A stretch of 33,174 nucleotides of DNA from Candidatus Endomicrobiellum siamense (GCA_031268145.1 JAIRXS010000025.1:1-33174); one strand, 5' to 3'. Numbered from the stretch's first letter, positions 8,313 through 18,166 are shown. Notes: generated by a model from the sequence alone, not told the origin. Translations and numbers: made by a program.

Positions 8313-9050
8313 ATGCAAAAAAGAAAAGATAAAAAGCGTTTAGATATTATAATTTTTGAAAGAGGTTTATCTGAAACTCGCACGAAAGCGCAAAGTTTTG
8401 TAATGGGTGGCAATGTTTTTGTAGATGGACAAGTGCAATATAAGTCTGGAACTTTAGTTGATGAAAGTGCTTTAATAGAAATTAAAAATATAAATTCGTA
8501 TGTTTCTAGAGGCGGTTTAAAACTAGAATCTGCATTGAACGCTTTAAAAATTTCTGTAAAAGGTTATATTTGTTTAGATATAGGAGCTTCAACAGGAGGT
8601 TTTACAGATTGTATGCTCCAAAAAGGAGCGAGTAAAGTTTATGCAGTAGATGTTGGTTTTGGACAGTTGCATTATAAGTTAAGAAACGATATACGCGTTA
8701 TAAATATAGAAAATGTTAATTTTAGATATTTTGATGTTTTAACTTTAAGAGATAAAATAGATTTCGCTACAATAGATGTCTCTTTTATATCTTTAGATAA
8801 AATTTTGCCCATGTCATATAAGAGCGTTAAAGAAAATGGTTTTGTCTTAGCTATGATAAAACCTCAATTCGAGCTAAGTTACAAAGAAATAAAAAAAGGC
8901 GTTGTAAGAGACGAAAGTTTAAGGCAAAAAGCAATAGCTAAGATAAAAAAAGTAGCTTTAGATTTAGGGTTTAACATTATTTCTGGAGTAGATTCAGGGC
9001 TTAAAGGATCTAAAGGGAACTTAGAACATTTTGTGCTGTTACAAAAATGA
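8313..9050 (+). CDS. tlyA: TlyA family S4-domain rRNA 2'-O-methyltransferase
   Basis: 245 residues. An N-terminal S4 RNA-binding domain (KRLDIIIFERGLSETRTKAQ, GGNVFVDG) is followed by an FtsJ-like Rossmann methyltransferase with LDIGASTGGFTDCMLQKGA (SAM binding), VYAVDVG, the acidic strand IDFATIDVSFISL and MIKPQFE. In actinobacteria TlyA methylates cytidines of 16S and 23S rRNA at the ribose and affects capreomycin sensitivity. In other phyla the target is inferred. Older annotation calls the family haemolysin A. It begins two bases after dxs with no separate ribosome site, so it is probably coupled to it. It is the last gene of this operon. Confidence 0.9.
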   Translation: MQKRKDKKRLDIIIFERGLSETRTKAQSFVMGGNVFVDGQVQYKSGTLVDESALIEIKNINSYVSRGGLKLESALNALKISVKGYICLDIGASTGGFTDCMLQKGASKVYAVDVGFGQLHYKLRNDIRVINIENVNFRYFDVLTLRDKIDFATIDVSFISLDKILPMSYKSVKENGFVLAMIKPQFELSYKEIKKGVVRDESLRQKAIAKIKKVALDLGFNIISGVDSGLKGSKGNLEHFVLLQK

Positions 9051-9093
9051 TACAGGTAATCAATAAGTAAAAGAATTTTAAGAGAGGGAATAT

Positions 9094-11535
9094 ATGTCTA
9101 GTGAATATAACCATTCTGAAATAGAAAAAAAATGGCAAAAAATATGGGAAGAAAAAAAACTATTTAAAAGTAAAGAGGATAAAAACAAAGAAAAATATTA
9201 TTGTTTAGAAATGCTTCCTTATCCATCAGGTAACTTGCATATGGGGCATGTTAGAAATTATAGCATTGGTGATGTTTGCGCGCGTTTTCATAGAATGAAA
9301 GGAAAAAATGTTTTATATCCAATAGGGTGGGATGCTTTTGGATTACCCGCAGAAAATGCAGCTATAAAAAATAAAATTCATCCAGTAATTTGGACTAAAC
9401 AGAACATATCGCGTATGAGAGAGCAGTTAAAAACTTTAGGGAATTCTTATGATTGGTCTAGAGAAATTACAGCATGTGACCCAGAGTACTATAAGTGGAC
9501 TCAATGGCTTTTTATAAAAATGTGGGAAAAGGGTTTAGTTTTTAGAAAAAATGCAAATGTAAATTGGTGTCCATCATGTCAAACAGTACTTGCAAACGAG
9601 CAGGTTACAAATGGCGTGTGTTGGAGATGTAGTAGTGATACCGAGCACAGAGAACTAGAACAGTGGTTTATAAAGATTACATCTTATGCTGATGAACTTT
9701 TGGAAGGACACGAACAACTTAGCGGTTGGCCTGAACAAGTATTATCTATGCAGAAAAACTGGATAGGTAAATCTTATGGTGCGGAGGTAGATTTTGCAGT
9801 TTCAGGTACGGATAAGAAAATTAAAATATTTACTACAAGACCTGACACTATTTTTGGCGTAACTTTTATGGTTGTTGCTCCAGAACACGAAATTATTAAT
9901 GAAATAAAATCTCAGATTAAAAATTATGATGAGATTACAGATTATATACTTTCAAGCGGCAAAAAATCAAATATAGATAGATCTTCAAGTAAAGAAAAAA
10001 CAGGAATTAAACTTGAGGGAATTAATGCAATAAATCCAGCAACAGGTAAAGAAATTCCTATTTTTATAGCGGATTATGTTTTGTCAGGTTATGGTACTGG
10101 CGCAATTATGGCTGTACCTGCTCACGATCAAAGAGATTGGGAATTTGCCAAAAAATATAATATTCCTATTGTAGAAGTAATAAAGGGTGATAATTCTAAC
10201 GTAATCGAACATGCTTATGAAGATGAAGGCTATCTTATAAATTCAGATCAATTTAATGGTACAAAATCTACAGAAGCTTTTAATTTAGTTGTGCAATGGA
10301 TACAAAATCAAGGTTTTGGCCAAAAAACAGTTAACTTTAAACTTAAAGATTGGCTCATATCAAGACAAAGGTATTGGGGCGCTCCTATACCTATGGTTCA
10401 TTGCAAAGAATGCGGGGTTGTGCCAGTGCCTGAGAAAGATTTGCCTGTATTACTTCCAGAAGATGTTGAGTTTACAGGATCGGGAGAATCTCCATTAAAA
10501 ACCAGCAAAACTTTTGTAGACGTAAAATGTCCAAAGTGTGGAAAGGATGCAAAAAGAGAAACAGATACAATGGATACTTTTATTGATTCTTCATGGTATT
10601 ATGCAAGGTATTGTGATGCTTGCAATAATAATGCTGTTTTTGATAGTTCAAAATTAAATTATTGGATGCCTGTCAATCAGTATATAGGAGGGATAGAACA
10701 TGCATGTATGCATTTAATATATGCAAGGTTTTGGTATAAATTTATGAGAGATTTAGGTATTGTAAAATATGATGAACCATTTACAAAACTTTTGACTCAA
10801 GGAATGGTTACATTAGGTGGAAACGTAATGTCTAAATCAAAAGGCAATATTGTAGGTCCTGATGAAATAATCCCAAAGTACGGAGCAGATACTTTAAGGC
10901 TTTTTATTCTTTTTGCAGCTCCTCCTGAAAAACAGCTTGACTGGTCATCTGAAAATATTGAAGGATGTTGGCGGTTTATCAGTAGAGTATGGCGACTTTT
11001 TGATATTGTAACCACTAAATCTAATGAGGTTGCTGCAAAAGATGATAAAGATAATATATTAAAAATAATGCACCAAACTGTAAAAAAAGTTACCTCAGAT
11101 ATTGGTGAAAAAGTTCAACTTAACACTGCAATTTCTTCTATTATGGAACTTGTAAATACTTTATATGCTTATAAACATCATTCAAACGATGGCGGCATAT
11201 CTTTAGAAGCATATAAAACTGTAATCCTTTTAATGGCTCCTTTTACTCCGCATATTTGTGAGGAAATATGGGAGAAGTTAGGTTATAAAGAATGTATATC
11301 TACATATACATGGCCTATTTTTAATGAGAATTTTATAAAGGAATCTTTTCTAGAAATCCCAGTTCAAATAAATGGGAAACTAAAAGGCAAAGTAGTAGTG
11401 CCTATGAATGTGCAAGAAGAAGAGGTCAAGAGTATTATAAATAGTGATGTTAAAATTGCCCTTTACTTAAAAGATAAACAGATAATAAAATTTATATATG
11501 TTAAAAATAAAATAGTCACAATAGTAGTCAAGTAA
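9094..11535 (+). CDS. leuS: Leucyl-tRNA synthetase
   Basis: An 813-residue class I synthetase that charges tRNA-Leu. The HIGH-type motif is HMGH at 49-52, inside YPSGNLHMGHVRNY. A zinc-binding insert has NWCPSCQ and CWRCSS. The CP1 editing domain shows TTRPDTIFGVTF and YGTGAIMAVPAHDQRD with its catalytic Asp. The KMSKS loop reads VMSKS at 578-582, a conservative variant also seen in other LeuRS. GAGGG at 9084-9088 lies five bases before the ATG. It starts the leuS-lptE-holA cluster, the same order as in E. coli. A tRNA-Leu gene lies about 16 kb further on. Confidence 0.95.
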   Translation: MSSEYNHSEIEKKWQKIWEEKKLFKSKEDKNKEKYYCLEMLPYPSGNLHMGHVRNYSIGDVCARFHRMKGKNVLYPIGWDAFGLPAENAAIKNKIHPVIWTKQNISRMREQLKTLGNSYDWSREITACDPEYYKWTQWLFIKMWEKGLVFRKNANVNWCPSCQTVLANEQVTNGVCWRCSSDTEHRELEQWFIKITSYADELLEGHEQLSGWPEQVLSMQKNWIGKSYGAEVDFAVSGTDKKIKIFTTRPDTIFGVTFMVVAPEHEIINEIKSQIKNYDEITDYILSSGKKSNIDRSSSKEKTGIKLEGINAINPATGKEIPIFIADYVLSGYGTGAIMAVPAHDQRDWEFAKKYNIPIVEVIKGDNSNVIEHAYEDEGYLINSDQFNGTKSTEAFNLVVQWIQNQGFGQKTVNFKLKDWLISRQRYWGAPIPMVHCKECGVVPVPEKDLPVLLPEDVEFTGSGESPLKTSKTFVDVKCPKCGKDAKRETDTMDTFIDSSWYYARYCDACNNNAVFDSSKLNYWMPVNQYIGGIEHACMHLIYARFWYKFMRDLGIVKYDEPFTKLLTQGMVTLGGNVMSKSKGNIVGPDEIIPKYGADTLRLFILFAAPPEKQLDWSSENIEGCWRFISRVWRLFDIVTTKSNEVAAKDDKDNILKIMHQTVKKVTSDIGEKVQLNTAISSIMELVNTLYAYKHHSNDGGISLEAYKTVILLMAPFTPHICEEIWEKLGYKECISTYTWPIFNENFIKESFLEIPVQINGKLKGKVVVPMNVQEEEVKSIINSDVKIALYLKDKQIIKFIYVKNKIVTIVVK

Positions 11536-11547
11536 ATTGGAGGCAGT

Positions 11548-12126
11548 GTGAAAAAAATTAAAGTAAGCTTTTATCTGCTTTTTATAAGTTGTATGTTTTT
11601 CGCATCTTGTGCATCAGTGTATACTCCTGCAGACCAAATAATTCCAGAACATATTAAAAGAATATATATTCAACCTGTTATTAATGCTACGAATCAGTTT
11701 GGTATAGAAGGAAGCTTTACAAATTCTATAACAGACGAATTTATGATAGACGGTCGTTTGTCTCTAACAAATTCCCCTAAAGAGGCTAATGCAGTTGTTA
11801 CAGTTACGATAAAAAGATATATTTTAGAACCATTGACATATGATGTAAGCGGTGTGGTAGAACAATACAAACTTTGGGTAATAGTGAGCGCGTCTTTAGT
11901 TGATGAAGACAACAATACAGTCCTTTGGACAGAACCAAATTTAGAAGGAATACAAATTTACAGAGATACAACAAGAAGACAGTCAGACGATTCTTTTGGC
12001 GATGGTATGACTGAAGAAGATGCAAGGCAGCTTATTTGGAATAAAATATCTAGAAATATTGTAAGGCGTGTTATAAAGGGCTTTGGTTCAATTACAAGTA
12101 TTTCGTCAAAAAAGGTTCCAGCTTAG
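11548..12126 (+). CDS. lptE: LptE-like LPS-assembly lipoprotein
   Basis: 192 residues. A lipoprotein signal (KK at 2-3, hydrophobic 6-18, lipobox FASC with the lipid Cys at 21) is followed by a small alpha/beta domain. A strand with IYIQPVIN, a short helix, and a middle part with AVVTVTIKRY match the LptE (PF04390-like) fold. LptE plugs the LptD barrel and helps insert LPS into the outer membrane. Sequence similarity in this family is low, so the call leans on fold pattern plus position between leuS and holA, exactly as in E. coli. The start is GTG with GGAGG at 11539-11543. Its stop overlaps the next start by one base. Confidence 0.8.
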   Translation: MKKIKVSFYLLFISCMFFASCASVYTPADQIIPEHIKRIYIQPVINATNQFGIEGSFTNSITDEFMIDGRLSLTNSPKEANAVVTVTIKRYILEPLTYDVSGVVEQYKLWVIVSASLVDEDNNTVLWTEPNLEGIQIYRDTTRRQSDDSFGDGMTEEDARQLIWNKISRNIVRRVIKGFGSITSISSKKVPA

Positions 12127-13145
12127 TGCCTATTTTAAAAATTGCAGATTTTAACAAATTAATATCATTGAAAAAAATGTCTCCAGTGTATTTATTTTCA
12201 GGAGAAGAAACTTATTTTATAGATATTTGTCTTAAATCATTAGAAAAAATTATCAATGCTGATAATTTAAATAGAGAAGTTTTTTATGCTTCAGAAAACT
12301 CTGCGCGAGATATCATAAACGCGCTTTCTACATTACCTTTTTTAAGCGAAAAAAGATTAATTATTGTTAAAAGTGTAGAAAATATTAAAGCAACTGATGC
12401 TGGGCAGCTTTCAGAATACTTGTTAAATGTTGTAGAGACATCTGTATTGGTTTTACTTTATAATAATAATTATAAAAAAGAAACTATTTCTAAAAGAAAA
12501 GAACTTATCAATAATTGTATATCTTCAAAATTTTGTGTGTCTGTAGATTGTAGAAAGCTTTATGAAAATGAAATTAAATCATTTATAAAAAATGAGTTTA
12601 ATTTTAGAAAAAAGAATATCTCTTATGAGAGCATTTCAAAAATTATTGATAATAATGGATTAGATTTATTAAGTATTGTAAATGAAATAGAAAAAGTATG
12701 TTTATTTGTCGGAGAAAATAAAAAGGAAGTTAGCCAAGAAGACTTAAGTTTAATAAGTGGCTATACGCAAGAATTAAATATTTATTCTCTTTCTTCGTGT
12801 ATAGAATCAAAAGATTTAAAAAAAGCTTTATTTATATTAGATAAACTCTTAACTCAAGGGGAAGAACCAGTCGTGATTTTATCTGTCATTTCTTCTTCTA
12901 TAAGAAAAATGCTTAATGCAAAAAGTATGCTTGAAGAGAGTTCTATGTCAGCTACTGAGGTAGCGTCAAATCTTAAGATTCATAGTTTTTATAGTGGTTT
13001 GTTTTTTACAAATTTGAAAAAACATGACACTAAACAATTGCAACAAACTTTAAAGAAAATTTTAGAAACAGATGTATCAATTAAAACCGGTTTATCAGAT
13101 ACATCTTTTGCTTTAGAAAAAACTATTGTGTATGCATGCAGGTAA
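12126..13145 (+). CDS. holA: DNA polymerase III delta subunit (clamp loader)
   Basis: 339 residues. The N-terminal part PVYLFSGEETYFIDICLKSLEKII is typical of HolA, followed by a degenerate AAA+ fold without catalytic Walker residues and the helical domains (NNGLDLLSIVNEIEKV, VVILSVISSSIRKM). It opens the sliding clamp within the clamp-loader complex. The GTG start shares its first base with the lptE stop (TAGTG), so translation is coupled. The delta-prime partner (holB) is at 22900 in another operon. Confidence 0.92.
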   Translation: MPILKIADFNKLISLKKMSPVYLFSGEETYFIDICLKSLEKIINADNLNREVFYASENSARDIINALSTLPFLSEKRLIIVKSVENIKATDAGQLSEYLLNVVETSVLVLLYNNNYKKETISKRKELINNCISSKFCVSVDCRKLYENEIKSFIKNEFNFRKKNISYESISKIIDNNGLDLLSIVNEIEKVCLFVGENKKEVSQEDLSLISGYTQELNIYSLSSCIESKDLKKALFILDKLLTQGEEPVVILSVISSSIRKMLNAKSMLEESSMSATEVASNLKIHSFYSGLFFTNLKKHDTKQLQQTLKKILETDVSIKTGLSDTSFALEKTIVYACR

Positions 13146-13304
13146 AATTGGAGGAAAGGAAGCGAAATGCGATGCATTAGATCACGAGTTTGATGGAAAA
13201 GTTACAACGACTCTTGGCAATAAAAAAAGGTTTCTCATGCACTTTGAAAGGAGTTTACGCATTTTAGTATATAAATTTTATTAAAACAGTTTGGAGGTTT
13301 AAAG

Positions 13305-14291
13305 ATGGTCACTGGTATTGATGAGTTAAACAACAAAATTGCACAAGAAAGCATGCTTGTTTCAAAACTTTTAAATGAAATTTCGCATGTTGTGGTGGGA
13401 CAAAAATATATTTTAGTTAAAATGTTGATAGGATTGTTTTCTGGAGGTCATATTTTACTTGAAGGACTTCCAGGACTCGCTAAAACTCTTGCGGTTAGAA
13501 GCCTTGCTCAAACAGTACATGCAGACTATAAGAGAATACAGTTTACTCCTGACTTATTGCCGTCAGATATAGTCGGTACTTTAATATTTAATCCTCAAAA
13601 TGCAGGTTTTTCTGTAAAAAAAGGGCCTGTGTTTGCAAACATTATTCTTGCTGACGAAATCAACCGCGCCCCTGCAAAGGTTCAAAGCGCTTTGTTAGAA
13701 GCCATGCAAGAAAAACAAGTTACTATTGGAGAAAATACTTACCAACTTCCTAAACCGTTTTTAGTTATGGCTACGCAAAACCCTATAGAACAAGAAGGCA
13801 CTTATCCTTTGCCAGAAGCGCAGGTTGATAGATTTATGCTTAAGTTGAAAGTTTCTTATCCTACAAAAGAAGAAGAAAAAATTATCTTAGAGAAAATGAC
13901 ACATACTGTCCCGCAAATAAGAGCAGTTTTAACTTTAGAAGACGTAGAAAGAATAAGAGGTTTGATAGAGCAAATTTATGTTGATGAAAAAGTTAAAAAC
14001 TATATAGTAGATATTGTTTTTGCTTCTAGAAACCCTGAAGAATATGGACTTAAAGATTTTAAAAACTATATATCTTTTGGGGCTTCGCCAAGAGCTACTA
14101 TAAACTTAACGCTTGCAGCAAAAGTGTATGCATTTTTGCAAGGGAGAGGATATGTAATTCCAGAAGATATAAAAGAAATAGGGTACGATGTTTTAAGACA
14201 CAGGATTCTTACCACATATGAAGCAGAAGCTGATTCTGTAGTTTCAGATGATATAATTACAAAAATTTTCTCAAGCATAGTAGTGCCTTAA
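13305..14291 (+). CDS. MoxR-family AAA+ ATPase (first gene of bat operon)
   Basis: 328 residues with P-loop GLPGLAKT at 54-61, Walker B ILADEINRAP (Asp-Glu at 117-118), the MoxR hallmark sensor region ATQNPIEQEGTYPLPEAQVDRF, and a C-terminal lid with FGASPRATI. MoxR ATPases act as chaperones that mature von Willebrand factor A (VWA) partner proteins; here two VWA proteins and a DUF58 protein follow on the same strand. GGAGG at 13293-13297 lies seven bases before the ATG. About 160 bases without a supported gene separate it from holA, so it may start its own transcript, but I see no convincing promoter there. Confidence 0.93.
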   Translation: MVTGIDELNNKIAQESMLVSKLLNEISHVVVGQKYILVKMLIGLFSGGHILLEGLPGLAKTLAVRSLAQTVHADYKRIQFTPDLLPSDIVGTLIFNPQNAGFSVKKGPVFANIILADEINRAPAKVQSALLEAMQEKQVTIGENTYQLPKPFLVMATQNPIEQEGTYPLPEAQVDRFMLKLKVSYPTKEEEKIILEKMTHTVPQIRAVLTLEDVERIRGLIEQIYVDEKVKNYIVDIVFASRNPEEYGLKDFKNYISFGASPRATINLTLAAKVYAFLQGRGYVIPEDIKEIGYDVLRHRILTTYEAEADSVVSDDIITKIFSSIVVP

Positions 14292-14373
14292 TCTAAACAT
14301 ATTGTCTTTTTTTAAGAACATATTTTATAAACACAGAAGCTGTGCTATGTAGCTTAATAAAGGGTAAACTGTC

Positions 14374-15252
14374 ATGTTAGATACCTTACTAGAAAAACAA
14401 GTACGACAACTTGAAATAAAATCAAATAAACTTGTAAACGAGATTTTTGCAGGTCAATACCAGAGTATTTTTAAAGGTCAAGGTATAGAATTTGCAGAGG
14501 TTAGAGAGTATCAAATAGGCGATGATTTTAGAACTATTGATCGTAATGTTACAGCGCGTCAAGGCAAGCCTTATATAAAACTCTTTGCTGAAGAGAGAGA
14601 GCTTACAGTAATTTTTCTTATAGATGTCTCTGCTTCGCAAAACTTTGGCAGTTTTAGCAAGTTGAAATCTGAAATTGCTGCTGAAGTAGCTGCTCTTCTT
14701 GCATTTTCTGCTTTAAAAAATAATGATAGAGCTGGAATGTTGTCTTTTACAGATAAAACAGAAAAAATCATCACTCCAAAAAAGGGCAAAAACAATATTT
14801 TAAGAATCATAAACGAAATATTAAACTCTAAACCTGACGGACATAAAACGTCTATATCAAAAGCGCTTAAAGCGCTCAATGGTATATGGCGTAAAAAAGC
14901 CGTAGTGTTTTTAATTTCAGATTTTCAAGATGAAAATTATAAAAGGGATTTGATAATGACTTCTAAAAGGCATGACTTGATATGTATAAAAATAGAAGAT
15001 CCAAAGGAAGTTTCTATTCCCAAAATAGGCCTCATAGAAATGGAGAATCCTGAAACTAAAGAAATTATAATGATAGACAGCAACGCTGTAGCTGAGAGTT
15101 TTAGACAAAAAAATAAAGATTTTAATGATGTGACAGATAAAATATTTAAAGAAGCTAACGTAGGTGTAATAAATTTAAGTACAGATCAATCTTATATAAA
15201 ACCGTTAATAAAGTTTTTTAAAGAAAGACATTTACGTAAATCTGTTGCTTAA
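14374..15252 (+). CDS. DUF58 domain protein (VWA-like, bat operon)
   Basis: 292 residues. The DUF58 hallmark is FAEVREYQIGDDFRTIDRNVTARQGKPYIK, with the preceding FKGQGIEF. It leads into a VWA-like fold with a MIDAS-type strand VIFLIDVSASQNFGS and later KAVVFLISDFQDENY. No signal peptide or membrane helix is visible, so it is probably cytosolic. MoxR-DUF58-VWA gene sets are widespread; DUF58 proteins are assumed to be MoxR clients or adaptors, but the biochemical role is unknown. AAGGG at 14360-14364 precedes the ATG. The stop overlaps the first possible start of the next gene (TAATG). Confidence 0.88.
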   Translation: MLDTLLEKQVRQLEIKSNKLVNEIFAGQYQSIFKGQGIEFAEVREYQIGDDFRTIDRNVTARQGKPYIKLFAEERELTVIFLIDVSASQNFGSFSKLKSEIAAEVAALLAFSALKNNDRAGMLSFTDKTEKIITPKKGKNNILRIINEILNSKPDGHKTSISKALKALNGIWRKKAVVFLISDFQDENYKRDLIMTSKRHDLICIKIEDPKEVSIPKIGLIEMENPETKEIIMIDSNAVAESFRQKNKDFNDVTDKIFKEANVGVINLSTDQSYIKPLIKFFKERHLRKSVA

Positions 15253-15266
15253 TGTTGAAGGTAAAG

Positions 15267-16139
15267 ATGAAAATATCCCACTTAATAATTATTGTGTTTG
15301 TATCTTTCTTTGTTGTTTTTATAAATATATACGCAGATGAGAATATAAGCGCTTATTTAGATAAGAGTGAAATTCTTATTGGAGATATCTTAGATTTTAC
15401 AGTAAAAGCAGAGCTAGAACCAAATGCTCAAATAAGCGCAAATCAAAATTTTAATTTTGACGGTTTTGATATTATAAATTCAAATATTGAGCATTTGGTA
15501 GGTAAAGACAATATATATATATTGAAGTTTAAACTTTTATCTATAAAAACAGGCAATATTATTATAGATTCAGTGCCAGTATTTTTTATAAATCCCGATG
15601 GAACTAATAATTTATTTTTTACACCCAAACAAGATATTGTAGTTAAAAGTGTTTTAGATAATAATAGTAATCAAGATATAAAAGATATTAAAGCATTGCA
15701 AAAAATCAAATTAAAAGTTGTATATATTTTATTAATTTCTATAGTTGTAATACTTACGATTATAATTAGTTACTTGTTTATTTTCAGTTGGATAAGAAGG
15801 CCTAAAAATATAATTATAGATCCTAAAACGAAAGCATTAAATGACTTAAGTCTTTTGTATAGCAACAGAAACAATGTTGACATAAAAGAATTTTACTATA
15901 AAATGTCAGAAATTTTAAGAACTTATATTTCTAAAAAATATAATTTTTATACTTTGGAAATGACAACTTCAGAATTTTTTAAAAAGACAAAATCGTTGTT
16001 GCCTAGCGATATAAATGTTGTTGAATTTAAAAAATATTTGACTGTATTTAATTTAGCAAAATATGCTTCTTTTACTCCAAACGAAGTAGAAATAAAAAAG
16101 AATTATGATTTTACAAAAACCCTTTTGGAGATTTTATGA
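15267..16139 (+). CDS. DUF4381-like / BatD-like membrane protein of bat operon
   Basis: 290 residues. An N-terminal signal or anchor (about 3-23) is followed by a short extracytoplasmic beta domain (SEILIGDILDFTVKAEL, as in the N-terminal repeats of BatD), one membrane helix at about 150-175, and a cytosolic helical tail (KEFYYKMSEILRTYISKKY, ATSEFF-like segment) resembling DUF4381. It sits between DUF58 and BatA, where such a protein usually lies. The role is presumed to be assembly of the VWA complex at the membrane. I prefer the ATG at 15267, five bases after GAAGG. An ATG at 15252 overlapping the previous stop would add five residues. Its end overlaps batA by four bases (ATGA). Confidence 0.75.
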   Translation: MKISHLIIIVFVSFFVVFINIYADENISAYLDKSEILIGDILDFTVKAELEPNAQISANQNFNFDGFDIINSNIEHLVGKDNIYILKFKLLSIKTGNIIIDSVPVFFINPDGTNNLFFTPKQDIVVKSVLDNNSNQDIKDIKALQKIKLKVVYILLISIVVILTIIISYLFIFSWIRRPKNIIIDPKTKALNDLSLLYSNRNNVDIKEFYYKMSEILRTYISKKYNFYTLEMTTSEFFKKTKSLLPSDINVVEFKKYLTVFNLAKYASFTPNEVEIKKNYDFTKTLLEIL

Positions 16140-17140
16140 GGTTTGCAAATCCTATATTTTTTGCGATATTTTTACCTATTTTAATACTCGCATATCTTTA
16201 TATTAATGTTTTTAAAGCAAAACTGTTTAGAACACATATAGATTTTTCGCGAGTAGGATTTTTAAAAGAACTCTCAAAGTTTAATTTAAAAGAACGTCTT
16301 TATAGATTGTTGCAAATTTTAAAGTATGTAGCTTTAATTTTTGTTGTTATAGCTTTAGCAAGACCTCAGGAAGGGAAAGTATTTGAAGAGAGTAATGATC
16401 AAGGTATAGACATTATAATGGCTTTAGACACTTCTTCTAGCATGAGTTCTTTAGACTTCAAGCCTTTTAACAGAATGGAGGCTGCAAAAAAAGTTACTTG
16501 CGATTTTATCAAAGAGCGTAAATACGATAGGATTGGTCTTGTGATTTTTTCAGGGCTTGCTTTTACACAATGCCCTTTAACTACAGATAAAGTGTCTTTA
16601 ATAGAATTTGTACAAAATATTAATATAGGAGATACAGGTTTAGATGGCACGGCTGTTGGCTCAGCTATAATGATGTCTGTTAATAGGCTAAAAGAGTCTA
16701 AAGTTAAAAGCAAAGTTATAATTGTTGTTACAGATGGCAATAATAATATGGGAGAAATTGACCCTATAACAGCTTCAAAAATAGCTAAAAGTTATAATAT
16801 TAAAATTTATACTATCGGAGTTGGTAGTTTAGAAGGTGCTATTTATCAGATAAAAGATCCTTTTTTTGGGGTACGAGAAGTAAGGTCTTCTAAAGATGCA
16901 ATAAATGAAGACGTTTTAAAAGAAATTGCTGCAGGGACTAGTGGCCAATATTTTAGAGCTCAAGATACAAAATCATTTGGAGATATTATGCAACAAATAA
17001 ATAAACTTGAAAAGTCTGAGATAAAAGTTACTCAACATACATCATATAATGAGTTATATAAATATTTTCTAATAATATCTTTATTTTTATTGACGACTAT
17101 AGTTGTTTTAGAAAACACCTATTTACGGAAACTCCCATAG
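16136..17140 (+). CDS. batA: BatA-like VWA-domain membrane protein
   Basis: 334 residues. Two N-terminal membrane helices (about 7-24 and 60-75) are followed by the conserved ARPQEG, a VWA domain with intact MIDAS DTSSS at 98-102, the threonine-region LDGTAVGSAI and VTDGNNN, and a C-terminal membrane helix (about 308-326). This is the architecture of BatA. In Bacteroides and Leptospira, Bat proteins were linked to aerotolerance, although the mechanism is not established. GGAG at 16127-16130 precedes the ATG, which overlaps the previous stop. It is paralogous to the next gene and probably forms a complex with it. Confidence 0.88.
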   Translation: MRFANPIFFAIFLPILILAYLYINVFKAKLFRTHIDFSRVGFLKELSKFNLKERLYRLLQILKYVALIFVVIALARPQEGKVFEESNDQGIDIIMALDTSSSMSSLDFKPFNRMEAAKKVTCDFIKERKYDRIGLVIFSGLAFTQCPLTTDKVSLIEFVQNINIGDTGLDGTAVGSAIMMSVNRLKESKVKSKVIIVVTDGNNNMGEIDPITASKIAKSYNIKIYTIGVGSLEGAIYQIKDPFFGVREVRSSKDAINEDVLKEIAAGTSGQYFRAQDTKSFGDIMQQINKLEKSEIKVTQHTSYNELYKYFLIISLFLLTTIVVLENTYLRKLP

Positions 17141-17173
17141 CAATTACTGGTTGTGTAGTATAAGAGGCTTAAA

Positions 17174-18166
17174 ATGTTTGCAGATAAAATTTATTTATTA
17201 TTGTTAGTAGTAATACCATTGCTTGCATTATTTTTTTATTTTACGTTAAAAAGAAGAAAAAATGCCTTGAACGCGCTTGTGGCCAATATTAATCTGTTGT
17301 CTCTTGCGGAAGTTAACTTGAATGCATACAAAATAAAAAACATTCTATTTTTATTTGGGATTTTTTTCATAATTTTTGCGCTTGCTAGGCCGCAATATGG
17401 CCAGCAGAACCGTAAGGTAATAAAAGAATCGTCTGAAATAGTATTAGCTTTAGACATTTCAAAAAGTATGCTTGCTCAAGACTTTAAACCTAATAGATTA
17501 GAAAAGGCAAAGTCTATAGTTTTAGATATTGTCACAGAAAATCCTGGCGAAAGAATAGGGGTGATTGTATTTTCTGGCAGCGCTATGTGGCAGTGTCCAA
17601 TGACATATGATTTGCAGGCTTTAAAAATGCTGTTGGAAGATATAGAAGTTGGTATTTTGCCAAGTGGAGGAACACAGATAGGGGAGGCCATTACGCTTGC
17701 CTGTAAAGCGTTAAATGGCAGAGTTGTTAAAAGTAAAGTGATGCTTTTAATTTCAGATGGAGAGGATCATGATTCTAAAGTAAACGATGCCATTAGTATC
17801 GCTAAAAAAAATAATTTAAAAATTATTTGTATAGCGATAGGTACTAAAGAGGGTGCGCCTGTGCCTATTACAGATGAAGCTGGAAAAGTTCAAAGTTATA
17901 TGAGAGATAATTCTGGACAGATAGTTATGAGTAAAGTTAATATTGACTTATTGCGTAAAGTATCTCAAGAAACTGGAGGCAAGTTTTTTGACGCTTCAAA
18001 CAAAAATATTTCTTATGATTTAATAAAAACAGTAAAAAATTTAGAAAAAGATAATAATGAAACTGACGAGATAAATAATAAAATAGATAGATTTCAAATA
18101 TTTGTTTTTCTTGGTTTAATTTGTTTAATTGTTGCTCTTATTTACCCTGTGAGGAGCAAAAGATGA
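17174..18166 (+). CDS. batB: BatB-like VWA-domain membrane protein
   Basis: 330 residues with the same plan as BatA: helices at about 5-24 and 55-71, ARPQYG, a VWA domain with MIDAS DISKS at 94-98 and LISDGEDHDSK, and a C-terminal helix (about 308-325). The segment from the MIDAS on (DFKPNRLEKAKS) is closely alike in both paralogs, which points to an old tandem duplication. AAGAGG at 17162-17167 precedes the ATG. Thirty-three bases separate it from batA, and its stop overlaps the next start (ATGA). Confidence 0.88.
   Translation: MFADKIYLLLLVVIPLLALFFYFTLKRRKNALNALVANINLLSLAEVNLNAYKIKNILFLFGIFFIIFALARPQYGQQNRKVIKESSEIVLALDISKSMLAQDFKPNRLEKAKSIVLDIVTENPGERIGVIVFSGSAMWQCPMTYDLQALKMLLEDIEVGILPSGGTQIGEAITLACKALNGRVVKSKVMLLISDGEDHDSKVNDAISIAKKNNLKIICIAIGTKEGAPVPITDEAGKVQSYMRDNSGQIVMSKVNIDLLRKVSQETGGKFFDASNKNISYDLIKTVKNLEKDNNETDEINNKIDRFQIFVFLGLICLIVALIYPVRSKR

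Noticed and set aside
10825-10839. VMSKS instead of KMSKS in LeuRS, considered as an inactivating change
   Set aside because: The second lysine and both serines are kept, and the same variant occurs in functional LeuRS enzymes.
14292-14373. Weak hairpin between moxR and the DUF58 gene as a terminator
   Set aside because: The stem is only about five bases with no following T-run, and the operon logic argues for read-through.
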